A stretch of 64,000 nucleotides of DNA from Microbacterium testaceum (GTDB lineage Bacteria; Actinomycetota; Actinomycetes; Actinomycetales; Microbacteriaceae). Location: contig NZ_CP121699.1 of the NCBI RefSeq assembly GCF_029761935.1, forward strand, positions 372,001 to 436,000, written 5' to 3'. A model generated the notes under the pieces. It was not told the origin of the DNA. It saw only the letters and a program-made list of their open reading frames with translations, and ran no database searches. The translations under genes and the position numbers were made by a program. Shown here one piece after another: positions 24,086-33,993 of this stretch (positions are counted from its first letter, which is position 1; each line of letters opens with the position of its first letter).

Positions 24086-24897
24086 AGCGCCGCGGCCAGG
24101 CCGTGGCGCTCGGGATCGCCGGTGCCGTGCTCGCCGTCATCGCCCTGGCCGCCGTCGCCCCGGGTCTGCTCGCCACGCACGACCCGCTACTGACCGACGT
24201 GCGCGCGACCCTGCAGCCGCCGAGCGCGGCGCATTGGTTCGGCACCGATCAGAGCGGCCGCGACGTGTACTCCCGCGTGGTCTACGGGGCCGGCCGTTCG
24301 GTCGGCATCGGCCTGCTCGCCACCGGCCTAGCGCTGGTCGTCGGGGTGATCGCCGGTTCGCTGTCGGCCGTCGCGCCCAGATGGGCGGATGCCGCGGCCA
24401 TGCGCGTCGTCGACGTGCTGCTGGCGTTTCCCGAGTTCCTGGTCGCCCTGCTGGTCGTCGCGGTGCTCGGCCCCGGCCCGGTCAACGTCGCGGTCGCGGT
24501 GACCATCGCCGCGGTACCCGTGTACATCCGCCTGGCGCGGGCGCAGACGCGCACCCTCGCCGCCGCGGAGCACGTCGAGGCCGCACGGACCATCGGGGTT
24601 CCCGCCGCCGTCGTGCACGTGCGGCACGTGCTGCCGGGCGTGCTGGGTGCGGTGAGCGTGCTGGCCACGATCGGCATCGGCACCTCGATCCTCGCGGCGG
24701 CCGGGCTCAGCTTCCTCGGCCTCGGCCCGACCGAGCCCACCGCCGAATGGGGCCTCATGCTCTCGGCCGGACGCAACCTGCTGCTGCAGGCGCCGTGGGT
24801 CGCCGTGTTCCCCGGGCTCGCGATCACCGCGACCGTCGTGAGCGTCAGCGTGATCGGCCGCGTCCTGCGGGCTCGAGCCGAGGAACGCGACGCATGA
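24082..24897 (+). CDS. ABC transporter permease (DppC-type)
   Basis: 271 residues. The DppC features are HWFGTDQSGRDVYSRVVYGA near residue 52-70, a row of membrane helices, and the EAA loop EAARTIGVPAAVVHVRHVLPG near 170. The start and stop both overlap neighbouring genes by 4 bp. It pairs with the DppB-type permease. Confidence 0.93.
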   Translation: MKRRGQAVALGIAGAVLAVIALAAVAPGLLATHDPLLTDVRATLQPPSAAHWFGTDQSGRDVYSRVVYGAGRSVGIGLLATGLALVVGVIAGSLSAVAPRWADAAAMRVVDVLLAFPEFLVALLVVAVLGPGPVNVAVAVTIAAVPVYIRLARAQTRTLAAAEHVEAARTIGVPAAVVHVRHVLPGVLGAVSVLATIGIGTSILAAAGLSFLGLGPTEPTAEWGLMLSAGRNLLLQAPWVAVFPGLAITATVVSVSVIGRVLRARAEERDA

Positions 24898-26441
24898 GCG
24901 GATTGCGGCTGCGCGGTCTGCGCATCGACGGCCCGGCCGGTGCGATCGTGCGCGGGCTGGACCTCGACGTCGCCCCGGGCGAATGCGTGGCGATCGTGGG
25001 GGAGTCGGGCACCGGCAAGTCGGTGAGCGCCCGTGCCCTGCTCGGGCTCGTGCCCGCGGGCCTCACGGCGCGCACCGACGAGCTCGAGATCGACGGCGTC
25101 GACGCCCGCTCGTTCGGTGAGCGGCAGTGGCGCGGGCTGCGCGGCCACCGGATCGCCCTGGTCTCACAGGACGCCCTCGTCTCTCTCGACCCGCTGCGAC
25201 GCATCGGCGCCGAGGTGGCCGAGCCCGTGCGCATCCACGAGCCCGAGGTGCGCGGAGCGGCGCTCGCCGCACGCGTGCGCGAGAGCCTCGAGCGCGTCTC
25301 GCTCCCCGAGCCCGACGCGCGAGCGCGGCAGTACCCCCACGAGCTGTCCGGCGGTCTGCGGCAGCGCGCGCTGATCGCCTCGGTGCTGGCCGCGAACCCC
25401 GCCGTACTGGTTGCCGACGAGCCCACCACCGCGCTGGATGCCACCGTTCAGGCCCGCGTGCTCGACCTGCTGCGTCGCATCGCCGACGACGGCGTGGCCG
25501 TGGTCTTCATCAGCCACGACCTCGGGGCGGTCGCCCGCGTGGCGGATCGCGTCGTCGTGATGCACGAGGGACGCGTCGTCGAGACCGGGCCGACCGCCGA
25601 GGTGCTCGCCGCTCCGCGCGACCCGCACACGCGCGCGCTCGTCGCGGCGGTGTCGCACGAGCCGCTCCGCCGGGCACCGCGCACGGACGCCCCGATCTTC
25701 ACCGCCGACGCACTGATCAAACGTTTCGGCGAGCGGGCCGCGGTCGACGACGTGTCGATCGAGGTGCGCCGCGGTCGGACCCTCGCGGTCGTGGGGGAGT
25801 CGGGGTCGGGCAAGACAACCCTTGCGCGCCTGATCGTCGGAGTGGCGGATCCGGATTCCGGGACCATGACGTTCGCGGGACGCCCCTGGTCGCCCGGGGT
25901 CGCCCGCGGCGCCGCGCGCACCCGCGTACAGCTCGTGCAGCAGAACCCGTGGGGCGCCCTCGACCCCCGCTGGACCGTGGGTCGCACGCTCACCGAGGCC
26001 GTAGCCGCCGGGGGAGTCCCGCGCTCCGAGCGTCGCACTAACGTCGCCGCCCTGCTCGAAGAGGTGGGCCTCTCGCCCGCGTTCGTCCGGCGCCGACCCG
26101 CACAGCTGTCGGGCGGACAGCGACAGCGCGTCGCGATCGCCCGCGCCCTCGCCGTGACGCCGGACCTTCTCGTACTCGACGAGCCGGTGTCGGCGCTCGA
26201 CGCGTCGGTGCGCGCTCGGATCCTCGACCGCCTACGCGCCCTGCAGGCCGAACGCGACCTCGCCATGGTGTTCGTCACGCACGACCTCGACGTGGTCGCC
26301 GGTATCGCCGATGACGTGATCGTGATGAAGGACGGGCGCGTCGTCGACTCGGGCACCGTGTCGTGCGTGTTCGCCGCCCCGCGGCATCCGTTCACTCGGG
26401 AACTGCTGGCCGCGGCCGGTCTGGGCGTGCCCGGCGCGTGA
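24894..26441 (+). CDS. Fused dual ABC ATPase (DppD-DppF type)
   Basis: 515 residues with two complete nucleotide-binding domains in one chain. Domain 1: Walker A GESGTGKS (about 38-45), signature LSGGLRQR, Walker B VLVADEPTTALD. Domain 2 (from about 265): GESGSGKTT, LSGGQRQR, LLVLDEPVSALD. The usual DppD and DppF are separate proteins; fused versions are frequent in actinobacteria. It powers the importer formed by the three preceding genes. The ATG at 24894 overlaps the permease stop. Confidence 0.93.
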   Translation: MSGLRLRGLRIDGPAGAIVRGLDLDVAPGECVAIVGESGTGKSVSARALLGLVPAGLTARTDELEIDGVDARSFGERQWRGLRGHRIALVSQDALVSLDPLRRIGAEVAEPVRIHEPEVRGAALAARVRESLERVSLPEPDARARQYPHELSGGLRQRALIASVLAANPAVLVADEPTTALDATVQARVLDLLRRIADDGVAVVFISHDLGAVARVADRVVVMHEGRVVETGPTAEVLAAPRDPHTRALVAAVSHEPLRRAPRTDAPIFTADALIKRFGERAAVDDVSIEVRRGRTLAVVGESGSGKTTLARLIVGVADPDSGTMTFAGRPWSPGVARGAARTRVQLVQQNPWGALDPRWTVGRTLTEAVAAGGVPRSERRTNVAALLEEVGLSPAFVRRRPAQLSGGQRQRVAIARALAVTPDLLVLDEPVSALDASVRARILDRLRALQAERDLAMVFVTHDLDVVAGIADDVIVMKDGRVVDSGTVSCVFAAPRHPFTRELLAAAGLGVPGA

Positions 26442-26473
26442 GCCGGGGGTCGTGTCCGGCCTCTGCCTGCGCC

Positions 26474-26529
26474 GAGTGTCCATGACACCCGGACGAGTCC
26501 GCCCCTGCGTCCGTGTTTCTCGGACGCTC
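26474..26529. repeat. Stem-loop repeat family B, copy 2
   Basis: Arms GAGTGTCCATGACACCCGGA (from 26474) and CGTCCGTGTTTCTCGGACGC (to about 26529) pair at 17 of 22 positions over a short C-rich loop. It shares the GAGTGTCCA start and GGAC arm end with 8541-8593. It may also help end the ABC operon. Confidence 0.55.
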
Positions 26530-26571
26530 GACGGCCGCGCACACCCCGCAGCGCACCCCGCGCGGCTCGCG

Positions 26572-26776
26572 TAGACTGGATGTACACGCACCGATCCGGC
26601 CATCACCGGGGAGCACGCGGAAGAAACGGGTTCAGGCCCGGAGTAGAACCGCGCGGGGCAGGCCCGTCACAGCCGCAGTGAGAGTGGCGCCGGTCCCGAA
26701 CGGGGGCGGCGCAACGCGGGGTGGTACCGCGGTCCGCACGGATCGTCCCCGCAGGTGGATCCCAACCTGCGGAGAG
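26572..26776 (+). promoter_or_regulatory. Translational T-box riboswitch of ileS, with its promoter
   Basis: A -10 element TAGACT (26572-26577) starts the leader. A very short Stem I, CCGG...CCGG around ATC at 26602-26604, displays the Ile codon as specifier. The T-box core GTGGTACCGCGG (26721-26732) follows, and then a hairpin CCGCAGGT/ACCTGCGG (26749-26756 with 26765-26772) takes in the first bases of the GGAGAG ribosome site. This is the actinobacterial ultrashort-Stem-I class that frees the ribosome site when uncharged tRNA-Ile binds. Confidence 0.9.
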
Positions 26777-26778
26777 AC

Positions 26779-29700
26779 ATGACCTACCCACGCCCCTCAT
26801 CCTTCGGCCCGGCCGCCGACGCGGCATCCGTCGTTCCGAGCCCCCGCTTCCCGTCGATCGAGAATGACACGCTCGCCTTCTGGGCGCACGACGACACCTT
26901 CCGCGCGTCGATCGCGAACCGCGAGGGCGCCGAGGAGTGGGTCTTCTACGACGGCCCCCCGTTCGCCAACGGCCTGCCGCACTACGGCCACCTGCTCACC
27001 GGGTATGCGAAGGACGTCTTCCCGCGCTTCCAGACGATGCGCGGCAAGAAGGTCGACCGCGTCTTCGGGTGGGACACGCACGGCCTTCCCGCCGAGCTCG
27101 AGGCGATGAAGCAGCTCGGGATCACCGAGAAGGACGAGATCGAGGCGATGGGGGTCGCGACCTTCAACGCCAAGGCCCGCGAGTCGGTGCTCGAGTACAC
27201 GCGCGACTGGCAAGACTACGTCACGCGTCAGGCCCGCTGGGTCGACTTCGAGCGCGGCTACAAGACGCTCGACACGACCTACATGGAGAGCGTGCTGTGG
27301 GCGTTCAAGACGCTCCACGACAAGGGCCTCGCCTACGAGGGCTACCGCGTGCTGCCGTACTGCTGGCGCGACGAGACGCCCCTGTCCACGCACGAACTGC
27401 GCATGGACGACGACGTCTACAAGATGCGTCAGGACCCCTCGGTCACCGTGACCTTCCCGCTGGTCGGGGCCAAGGCCGAGGCGCTGGGTCTCACGGGCGT
27501 CCGCGCACTGGCGTGGACGACGACGCCGTGGACGCTGCCGACGAACCTCGCGCTGGCCGTGGGTCCCGGCATCCGCTATGCCGTGATCGAGGGCGGACCG
27601 AACGGTGCCGCCGACGTGCACCGCGCTCCCGACGGCACGCCCGACGAGGCCTTCGAGGCCGTCGCCCACCGCTACCTGCTGGCCGAAGACCTGCTGCCCG
27701 GCTACGCCAAAGACCTCGGATACGAGAGCGCGGATGCCGCCCGCGAGGCCGTCCAGTCCACGATCCTGGGCTCCGAGCTCGAGGGCGTGTCGTACGACCG
27801 CCTCTTCGACTACTACGCCGACGCTTCTGTCTGGGGCACGCAGGACGCGTGGAAGGTCCTCGTCGACGACTACGTCACCGTCAGCGACGGCACGGGCATC
27901 GTGCACCAGGCTCCCGCCTACGGTGAGGACGACAAGCGCCTGGCGGATGCCGCGGGCCTGCCGACGATCATCTCGCTCGACGATAGCGGCCGCTTCCTCT
28001 CCGCGGTCACCGACGTCGCCGGCGAGCTGTGGATGGAGGCCAACCGCCCCCTCATCCGCCTGCTCAAGCAGGACGGCCGACTGCTGCGCGAAGCCTCGTA
28101 CGAGCACTCGTACCCGCACTGCTGGCGCTGCCGGAACCCCCTCATCTACAAGGCCGTGTCGAGCTGGTTCGTGCGCGTGACCGACATCAAGGACGACCTG
28201 CTGGCGAACAACCAGCAGATCACCTGGGTGCCCGAGAACGTCAAGGAGGGCCAGTTCGGCAAGTGGCTCGAGGGCGCGCGCGACTGGTCGATCAGCCGCA
28301 ACCGCTACTGGGGTTCGCCGATCCCGGTGTGGAAGAGCGACAACCCCGACTACCCGCGCGTCGACGTGTACGGCTCCCTCGCCGACATGGAGGCCGACTT
28401 CGGCCGCCTGCCGGTGAACGCCGACGGCGAGGTCGACCTGCACCGTCCCTACATCGACGACCTCACGCGTCCGAACCCCGACGACCCGACCGGCACGTCG
28501 ACGATGCGTCGCATCGAAGACGTGCTCGACGTGTGGTTCGACTCGGGATCGATGCCGTTCGCGCAGGTGCACTACCCGTTCGAGAACCACGAGTGGTTCG
28601 ACGAGCACGCCCCCGCCGACTTCATCGTCGAGTACATCGGGCAGACCCGCGGCTGGTTCTATGTGATGCACGTGCTCTCGACCGCGCTCTTCGACCGCCC
28701 GGCCTTCACCGGGGTTTCGTGCCATGGCATCGTGCTCGGCAACGACGGACAGAAGATGTCGAAGTCGCTGCGCAACTACCCCGACGTGCGTGAGGTGTTC
28801 GATCGCGACGGCTCGGATGCCATGCGGTGGTTCCTCATGTCGAGCTCGGTGCTGCGCGGGGGCAACCTCGTCGTGACCGAGGAGGGCATCCGTTCGGGCG
28901 TGCGCGAGTTCCTGCTGCCGCTGTGGAACGCGTGGTACTTCTTCGCGACCTACGCGAATGCCTCGGGCGCGGGCGGGTACGAAGCCGAGTGGCGCACCGA
29001 CTCCACCGACGTTCTCGACCGCTACATCCTGGCGCTCACCGGCGACCTCGTCACGAACGTCGCGGCCGACCTCGAGGGGCTCGACTCCACGACGGCCGCC
29101 GAGCGTCTGCGCGACTTCGCCGAGGTGCTGACCAACTGGTACATCCGCCGGTCGCGCGACCGCTTCTGGGTGGGCGTGACCGACGACCCGCGTAGCCGTG
29201 AGGCCTTCGACACGCTCTACACCGTGCTCGAGACGCTGACCCGCGTCGCCGCCCCGTTGCTGCCGCTGGTCACCGAGCGCGTGTGGCAGGGCCTCACGGG
29301 CGGCCGGAGCGTCCACCTGACCGACTGGCCGGACGCGTCGGCGTTCCCCGCAGCCGTTGACATCCGCACCGCGATGGACACCGTGCGCGAGGTCTCGAGC
29401 GTCGCCAACGCGCTGCGCAAGCGCGAGGGAAAGCGTGTGCGCCTGCCGCTGCCGCGTCTGACGGTGGTGACTCCGGATGCCGCGGGCCTGGCGCAGTTCG
29501 AGGACCTCGTGCGCGAGGAACTCAACGTCAAGGACGTCAAGCTGGTGGAGCTGAACCTGCAGTCGTTCGATGAGTTCGGTCTCGCGCAGCGCCTCGTGGT
29601 CAACGCTCGCGCCGCGGGACCGCGTTTGGGCAAGCGCGTGCAGCAGGTCATCCAGGCCGCGAAGGTCGGGAACTGGGCGGAGACCGACCGCGGCATCGTC

Positions 29701-30174
29701 GTCCAGACGCCGGACGGTGAAGTCGTCCTCGGCCCCACCGAGGGCACCCTCGAGACCGATGCCTCGCGCCTCGCGGAGGGAGAAGCGGTGGCCCTCCTGA
29801 ACGCCGCCGACGGCTTCCTCCTCCTCGACACCGTCACCACCCCCGAGCTCGAGGCCGAGGGCCTGGCGCGCGACATGATCCGCGGCATCCAGGACACCCG
29901 CAAGGCCGCCGGCTTCGACGTGAGCGACCGGATCGCCCTCACCCTCGCATTCGACGACGCCGGGGACGCGGCCGCCGTCGCCCAGGCGTTCGATGTCGCG
30001 GGCGTGGCATCCGAGACCCTCGCCGAAGGCGTCGTGCTGGCCAGCCGTACCGAACGGCTCATCGAGCGCGGGAACGTGGGCGAGCCCGAGTTCGAGAACG
30101 TCCTCACCGCCAAGACCTACGCGAACGTCGGCGCCGTCACGGTGGCCGTCGCCCGGATCGGAGCCCCCGCATGA
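26779..30174 (+). CDS. ileS: Isoleucine--tRNA ligase, type 2 (IleS2-like)
   Basis: 1131 residues from ATG 26779, right behind the T-box-controlled GGAGAG; an in-frame GTG at 26755 lies inside the riboswitch hairpin and is rejected. The active site has HYGH in [10 protein letters not shown] and KMSKS in [10 protein letters not shown]; an editing domain lies between, with [14 protein letters not shown]. The length and HYGH form fit the eukaryote-like type 2 enzymes, which are usually tolerant of mupirocin. It charges tRNA-Ile. folC overlaps the stop by 4 bp. Confidence 0.96.
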   Translation: MTYPRPSSFGPAADAASVVPSPRFPSIENDTLAFWAHDDTFRASIANREGAEEWVFYDGPPFANGLPHYGHLLTGYAKDVFPRFQTMRGKKVDRVFGWDTHGLPAELEAMKQLGITEKDEIEAMGVATFNAKARESVLEYTRDWQDYVTRQARWVDFERGYKTLDTTYMESVLWAFKTLHDKGLAYEGYRVLPYCWRDETPLSTHELRMDDDVYKMRQDPSVTVTFPLVGAKAEALGLTGVRALAWTTTPWTLPTNLALAVGPGIRYAVIEGGPNGAADVHRAPDGTPDEAFEAVAHRYLLAEDLLPGYAKDLGYESADAAREAVQSTILGSELEGVSYDRLFDYYADASVWGTQDAWKVLVDDYVTVSDGTGIVHQAPAYGEDDKRLADAAGLPTIISLDDSGRFLSAVTDVAGELWMEANRPLIRLLKQDGRLLREASYEHSYPHCWRCRNPLIYKAVSSWFVRVTDIKDDLLANNQQITWVPENVKEGQFGKWLEGARDWSISRNRYWGSPIPVWKSDNPDYPRVDVYGSLADMEADFGRLPVNADGEVDLHRPYIDDLTRPNPDDPTGTSTMRRIEDVLDVWFDSGSMPFAQVHYPFENHEWFDEHAPADFIVEYIGQTRGWFYVMHVLSTALFDRPAFTGVSCHGIVLGNDGQKMSKSLRNYPDVREVFDRDGSDAMRWFLMSSSVLRGGNLVVTEEGIRSGVREFLLPLWNAWYFFATYANASGAGGYEAEWRTDSTDVLDRYILALTGDLVTNVAADLEGLDSTTAAERLRDFAEVLTNWYIRRSRDRFWVGVTDDPRSREAFDTLYTVLETLTRVAAPLLPLVTERVWQGLTGGRSVHLTDWPDASAFPAAVDIRTAMDTVREVSSVANALRKREGKRVRLPLPRLTVVTPDAAGLAQFEDLVREELNVKDVKLVELNLQSFDEFGLAQRLVVNARAAGPRLGKRVQQVIQAAKVGNWAETDRGIVVQTPDGEVVLGPTEGTLETDASRLAEGEAVALLNAADGFLLLDTVTTPELEAEGLARDMIRGIQDTRKAAGFDVSDRIALTLAFDDAGDAAAVAQAFDVAGVASETLAEGVVLASRTERLIERGNVGEPEFENVLTAKTYANVGAVTVAVARIGAPA

Positions 30175-31523
30175 GCGATCGCACCAGGGCGGATGCCGTC
30201 TACTCGGCGCTGCTCGAACGACAGGGCGAGCAGTGGGTGCAGCCGCGCGTCGAGCGCACGCGCCGCGTGCTCGAGCTGCTCGCCGACCCGCAGCGCACGT
30301 ACCGCGTCATCCACGTGACCGGCACGAACGGCAAGACCTCGACCAGCCGCATGATCGAGAGCCTGCTGCGCGCGATGGGGCTGCGGACGGGCCTGTTCAC
30401 CAGCCCGCACCTCGAGCGCTTCACCGAGCGGATCCTCATCGACGGAGAACCCGTGGCCGACGCCGCGATCGCCGACGCGTGGGACGAGATCCAGCCATTC
30501 GTCGGCATGGTCGACGGCGAGCTCGAGGCCGCCGGGGACGCCCCGCTGACGTTCTTCGAGCTGCTCACGGTGCTCGCGTTCGTCGTCGCCGCCGACGCGC
30601 CGATCGACGTGCTCGTGCTCGAGGTCGGCATGGGCGGGGAGTGGGACTCCACCAACACCGCCGACGGCGACGTCGCGGTCTTCGCGCCGATCGACATCGA
30701 TCACACCGACCGCCTGGGGTCGACGATCGCCGAGATCGCGACGGTGAAGGCCGGCATCATCAAGCCGGGTGCCGCCGTCGTCTCGGCCGCCCAGCCCGAC
30801 GAGGCCCTGCGCGCGATCCGCGCTCGCGCCGAGAAAGAGGGAGCGACGGTCGCGGTGGCCCCCGACGGCTTCGCCCTCGAGGGTCAGACCCTCGCCGTCG
30901 GCGGACAGCAGCTCGACATCCGCGGAGTCGCGGGCACGTACCGCGAGGTCTACCTGCCGATGTACGGCGCGCACCAGGGTTCCAACGCGGCCCTGGCCGT
31001 GGCGGCGGTCGAGTCACTCATCGGCGGCGGCACCCAACCCCTCGCCGCCGACGTCGTGGCCGACGGCCTCGGCAACGCGACTTCTCCCGGCCGCCTGCAG
31101 CTCGTCGGCACGGCGCCGACGGTGTTCGTCGATGCGGCGCACAACCCGCACGGCGCGCGGGCCCTGGTCGCCGCCCTCGACGAGTCGTTCGACATCGACG
31201 AGTGGGGCGCGGTGGTCGGCATCCTCGACGGGAAGGACGCCGTCGGCATCATGTCGGCGCTCGTGCCCGCCGTGGTCCGGGTGTTCGCGACGGCGCCCGA
31301 CAGTGACCGCGCGACCGACCCCGACGTGATCGCCGACGTGGCCGAGGCCGCCGACCTTCCCGTGACGGTGCACCCGACCCTCGAAGACGCCGCCGACGCG
31401 GCGCGCGCATGGGCCGCGGAGTCCGACCGCCGTGCGGTGGTCATCGCCGGATCCGTCGTCCTCGCCGGTGAGGCCCTGCGCCTGTCGGAGCTCGAGGACT
31501 GGAAGTCGGGGTGGCAGGGGTGA
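30171..31523 (+). CDS. folC: Folylpolyglutamate synthase / dihydrofolate synthase
   Basis: 450 residues, an ATP-dependent ligase adding glutamate to dihydropteroate and folates. The P-loop [14 protein letters not shown] is near residue 47-60, with the Mur-ligase features [13 protein letters not shown] and [15 protein letters not shown], and a C-terminal [15 protein letters not shown]. It starts at ATGA overlapping ileS and shares GTGA with the next gene, continuing a four-gene operon. Confidence 0.95.
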   Translation: MSDRTRADAVYSALLERQGEQWVQPRVERTRRVLELLADPQRTYRVIHVTGTNGKTSTSRMIESLLRAMGLRTGLFTSPHLERFTERILIDGEPVADAAIADAWDEIQPFVGMVDGELEAAGDAPLTFFELLTVLAFVVAADAPIDVLVLEVGMGGEWDSTNTADGDVAVFAPIDIDHTDRLGSTIAEIATVKAGIIKPGAAVVSAAQPDEALRAIRARAEKEGATVAVAPDGFALEGQTLAVGGQQLDIRGVAGTYREVYLPMYGAHQGSNAALAVAAVESLIGGGTQPLAADVVADGLGNATSPGRLQLVGTAPTVFVDAAHNPHGARALVAALDESFDIDEWGAVVGILDGKDAVGIMSALVPAVVRVFATAPDSDRATDPDVIADVAEAADLPVTVHPTLEDAADAARAWAAESDRRAVVIAGSVVLAGEALRLSELEDWKSGWQG

Positions 31524-31933
31524 GCCCGCGCGAACCCCGTGCTCCCCGCGTTCGTCGTCAGCGCGGTGCGCAGGAGTCGCTCGGTGCCGTCGTCCTCGGC
31601 TTCGAGTCGATCATCGTCTTCCTCGGCGGTCTCGTCGTCTACGGCCTCAAGGTGGTCCCCGCGGGCATCGAGCCGTGGTGGGGGATCGTCGGCGGCGTCG
31701 TCATGGCGATCGCGATGGTGGCGGTGTCGGGATCGCTCCGGCACCGGTGGGCGTTGTTCGCCGGGTGGGCTCTGCAGGTGATCCTGCTGCTCGGCGGTCT
31801 GCTCGTTCCGGCCCTCGCCGTGGTCGCCGTCATTTTCGGTGGCATGTGGGCGTATGCGACGATCAAGGGAGCGGCGCTCGATCGTCAGAACGCACGACGC
31901 GCCGCTTCCCCCGACCTCTCGAACGGAGAATGA
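31520..31933 (+). CDS. DUF4233 membrane protein
   Basis: 137 residues starting at GTG 31520 in a GTGA overlap with folC. Hydrophobic segments are at about 18-40, 45-63 and 70-108 (three to four helices), after a basic N-terminus. This family is conserved between folC and ndk in actinobacteria, as here; its function is not known. Confidence 0.85.
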   Translation: MSPREPRAPRVRRQRGAQESLGAVVLGFESIIVFLGGLVVYGLKVVPAGIEPWWGIVGGVVMAIAMVAVSGSLRHRWALFAGWALQVILLLGGLLVPALAVVAVIFGGMWAYATIKGAALDRQNARRAASPDLSNGE

Positions 31934-31936
31934 CCC

Positions 31937-32353
31937 ATGGCTACCGAAGAGACCCTCGTCCTGGTCAAGCCCGACGGCGTCGCCCGCGGCCTGACCGGCG
32001 CCATCCTGGCCCGTATCGAGGCGAAGGGCTACGCCCTCGTCGACATCCGCCTCGTCGAGCCCGACCGCGAGACCCTCGCCCAGCACTACGCCGAGCACGA
32101 GGGAAAGCCGTTCTACGAGCCGCTGCTCGAGTTCATGATGTCGGGCCCCTCCGTCGCGATCCGCCTCGCCGGCAACCGCGTCATCGAGGGCTTCCGCTCG
32201 CTCGCGGGCACGACCGATCCCACCACCGCCGCCCCCGGCACGATCCGCGGCGACTTCGGCCGCGACTGGGGCCTCAAGGTGCAGCAGAACCTCGTCCACG
32301 GATCCGACAGCGTCGAGTCCGCCGAGCGCGAGCTCGCAATCTGGTTCGCCTGA
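31937..32353 (+). CDS. ndk: Nucleoside-diphosphate kinase
   Basis: 138 residues. The phosphohistidine is His121 in NLVHGSDS, and LVLVKPDGV at the N-terminus binds nucleotide. It balances NTP and dNTP pools by transferring phosphate between nucleotides. It follows the DUF4233 gene by 3 bp and ends the operon at a terminator. Confidence 0.97.
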   Translation: MATEETLVLVKPDGVARGLTGAILARIEAKGYALVDIRLVEPDRETLAQHYAEHEGKPFYEPLLEFMMSGPSVAIRLAGNRVIEGFRSLAGTTDPTTAAPGTIRGDFGRDWGLKVQQNLVHGSDSVESAERELAIWFA

Positions 32354-32366
32354 TCCCGGATGCCAT

Positions 32367-32400
32367 GAAGGCCGCCGCCCCGCGTGGGGTGGCGGCCTTC
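32367..32400 (+). terminator. Intrinsic terminator of the ileS-ndk operon
   Basis: A 10-bp stem GAAGGCCGCC/GGCGGCCTTC encloses CCCC/GGGG pairing, 13 bp after the ndk stop. Confidence 0.85.
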
Positions 32401-32416
32401 GTCGTTCGAGGGCGAG

Positions 32417-32450
32417 GTGGCTGAGCTTCGCGAGGTCGCCGAGCCTGTCA
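32417..32450. repeat. Repeat family C, copy 2
   Basis: GGTGGCTGAGCTTCGCGAGG followed by TCGCCGAGCCTGTC resembles, in reverse, the block at 18277-18301. It lies between the ndk terminator and a convergent gene. Confidence 0.45.
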
Positions 32451-32479
32451 GAGCAACGGGCCCCCGCGGGGCAGGTCCG

Positions 32480-32710
32480 TCAGGAGCGCGAGACCCGTGC
32501 CCGGCGTCCCGCCGCCATCCATGACACCGGTCCGAGTACGGGGACCATCACGATCACCAGCGCCCACGTCAGCACACCGGTCGACGGGAGGTGTCTGGCA
32601 CGCCGGGAGAGGCTCACGATGGCCCACGCGGCAAGACCGAACGCCACGAGCGCGACCGCCGACCAGACGAGGTCGTACGCGGCGGTCATCAGTGGGTTCA
32701 CGGCATCCAT
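32480..32710 (-). CDS. Small membrane protein with PLDc_N-like domain
   Basis: 76 residues with two membrane helices (AYDLVWSAVALVAFGLAAWA and TWALVIVMVPVLGPVSWMAA); the second, with its PVLGP turn, is typical of the phospholipase D N-terminal (PLDc_N) family of small membrane proteins. Start choice is uncertain: ATG 32710 lies directly on GAGGG, while GTG 32701 has better spacing. It follows the VKOR gene on the same strand. Confidence 0.7.
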   Translation of the reverse strand: MDAVNPLMTAAYDLVWSAVALVAFGLAAWAIVSLSRRARHLPSTGVLTWALVIVMVPVLGPVSWMAAGRRARVSRS

Positions 32711-32748
32711 CCCTCGACGCGAGGACACGAGGGGCCACGCCCACCCGG

Positions 32749-33345
32749 TCAGAGCTGGGCGAGAACGTTCAGCCGCACCTGCGCGATCACTGCGACCACC
32801 GCGAACGCCACGATCGTCATGAGCGGCACCCATGCCATGAGCCGGTCGGCGATCTCGCGGACCCGCTCTCGAGGAATCACGCCCTCGCGCAGCACGTGCA
32901 GCGTCACGACGAAGAACGACGGGATCACGACCGACCACGTCACCATGCACCAGGGGCACAGCGTCGCCAGGACGAAGAGGCTCTGCGTGATGAGCCAGAT
33001 CACGAAGGTCAGGGCGAAGGCGAAACCGACCCAGAACAGCGCCCAGAACCACCGCGCGAACCGCGCGCCGGCCAGCAGCGCCGTTCCGACGACGATGGGC
33101 GCGATCCACGCGGCGAGCCCGATGATCGGGTTCGGGAAGCCGAACACGCTGCCCTGGGACGACTGCAGATTCGTCGAGCACTGGACCAGCACGCTGAAGT
33201 CACAGGATGCCGCACTGCCCGGGTTCTCGAGCTGGTGGAAGCGCTCCATGGTGAGCGAGAACGCCGCCCACCAGCCCACGACGCCCGCGAAGATCAGCCA
33301 GATCGCGACCACGACCGGACGGCGGGGGGTGACGGTTTCACTCAT
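32749..33345 (-). CDS. Vitamin K epoxide reductase family protein
   Basis: 198 residues with four to five membrane helices. The redox motif CPWC lies in LATLCPWCMVTW near residue 130, and the loop Cys pair is in AASCDFSVLVQCS near 48-56. Bacterial VKOR re-oxidises thioredoxin-like DsbA proteins using quinone, so it drives disulfide formation outside the cell. No fused thioredoxin domain is present, so a separate partner is needed. Confidence 0.92.
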   Translation of the reverse strand: MSETVTPRRPVVVAIWLIFAGVVGWWAAFSLTMERFHQLENPGSAASCDFSVLVQCSTNLQSSQGSVFGFPNPIIGLAAWIAPIVVGTALLAGARFARWFWALFWVGFAFALTFVIWLITQSLFVLATLCPWCMVTWSVVIPSFFVVTLHVLREGVIPRERVREIADRLMAWVPLMTIVAFAVVAVIAQVRLNVLAQL

Positions 33346-33546
33346 GCCGCGATTCTCTCACCGACGCCCTATGGGGTCGCTTTGAAGGCGGTCGCTCCAC
33401 CTTGGTTCGTCTGACGATGGACTCGCGCCGTCGCGGGGTCGGCAGGCGATGTCGCGTCCGAGCGCAGCAACGGTCCGGGAGCGCTCGCTCGTGAGTGCGG
33501 TGAACGATGTGGTCTACGACCTGCGCCGAGAGGCCGGTCTATGCGT
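33346..33546. other. Intergenic region, nothing recognised
   Basis: No gene, clear promoter or repeat could be supported here. Confidence 0.4.
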
Positions 33547-33993
33547 TCACCGTTGTGCGTCCTTCGCAATGCTCTCGGTGTCCTCCATCGAGATGGAGCC
33601 ATCGCTTCTCACCGGCACATCAAATTGTTGGAGCGTCGAGCCCAGGTCGATGAGCGTGTCCTCCGAGTCACGGAACGACAGCTCCAGGTAGGTGGAAGGG
33701 GGTGGCGTGTTGCTGAGCACGACGTCGATGACTTCGCTGACGAGCCGGGGGGAGACGGCTTCGTTCGCATCCTCGGCGGCGTCGAGGGTTCCTCCCACGT
33801 GCAGCGCCTCCACGAAGTCCGACAGACCGACATCAGCCCACGCTGCAGAGATTCCCAGCTCAGCTTGCTCCAGCGCCTCGGGAATCCGTGCTTCGTACGA
33901 CTCGTCGTGAAACGGGAGTTGACTGCATCCGGCCGCGCCCCCGACGGCGAACATCATCGATGCGAGCGCGATCACGCGCGTGCGGCGCCTCAC
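33547..33993 (-). CDS. Putative lipoprotein in an EspC-like cassette
   Basis: 148 residues starting at GTG, which shares GTGA with the upstream gene. The lipobox GGAAGC gives Cys23. The mature protein is acidic and unrecognised, with ALEQAELGISAAWADVGLSD and a Thr/Pro-rich segment. Because it is coupled to an EspC-like gene, it may be a surface-located partner or protective (immunity-like) protein; this is inference. Confidence 0.72.
   Translation of the reverse strand: MRRRTRVIALASMMFAVGGAAGCSQLPFHDESYEARIPEALEQAELGISAAWADVGLSDFVEALHVGGTLDAAEDANEAVSPRLVSEVIDVVLSNTPPPSTYLELSFRDSEDTLIDLGSTLQQFDVPVRSDGSISMEDTESIAKDAQR

Noticed and set aside
26755..26778. GTG at 26755 as the ileS start
   Set aside because: It lies within the T-box hairpin, while ATG 26779 follows the controlled GGAGAG site.
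33369..33602. Reverse open frame beside the lipoprotein gene
   Set aside because: No start signal and an Arg/Pro-rich sequence without features; overlaps the end of the lipoprotein gene.
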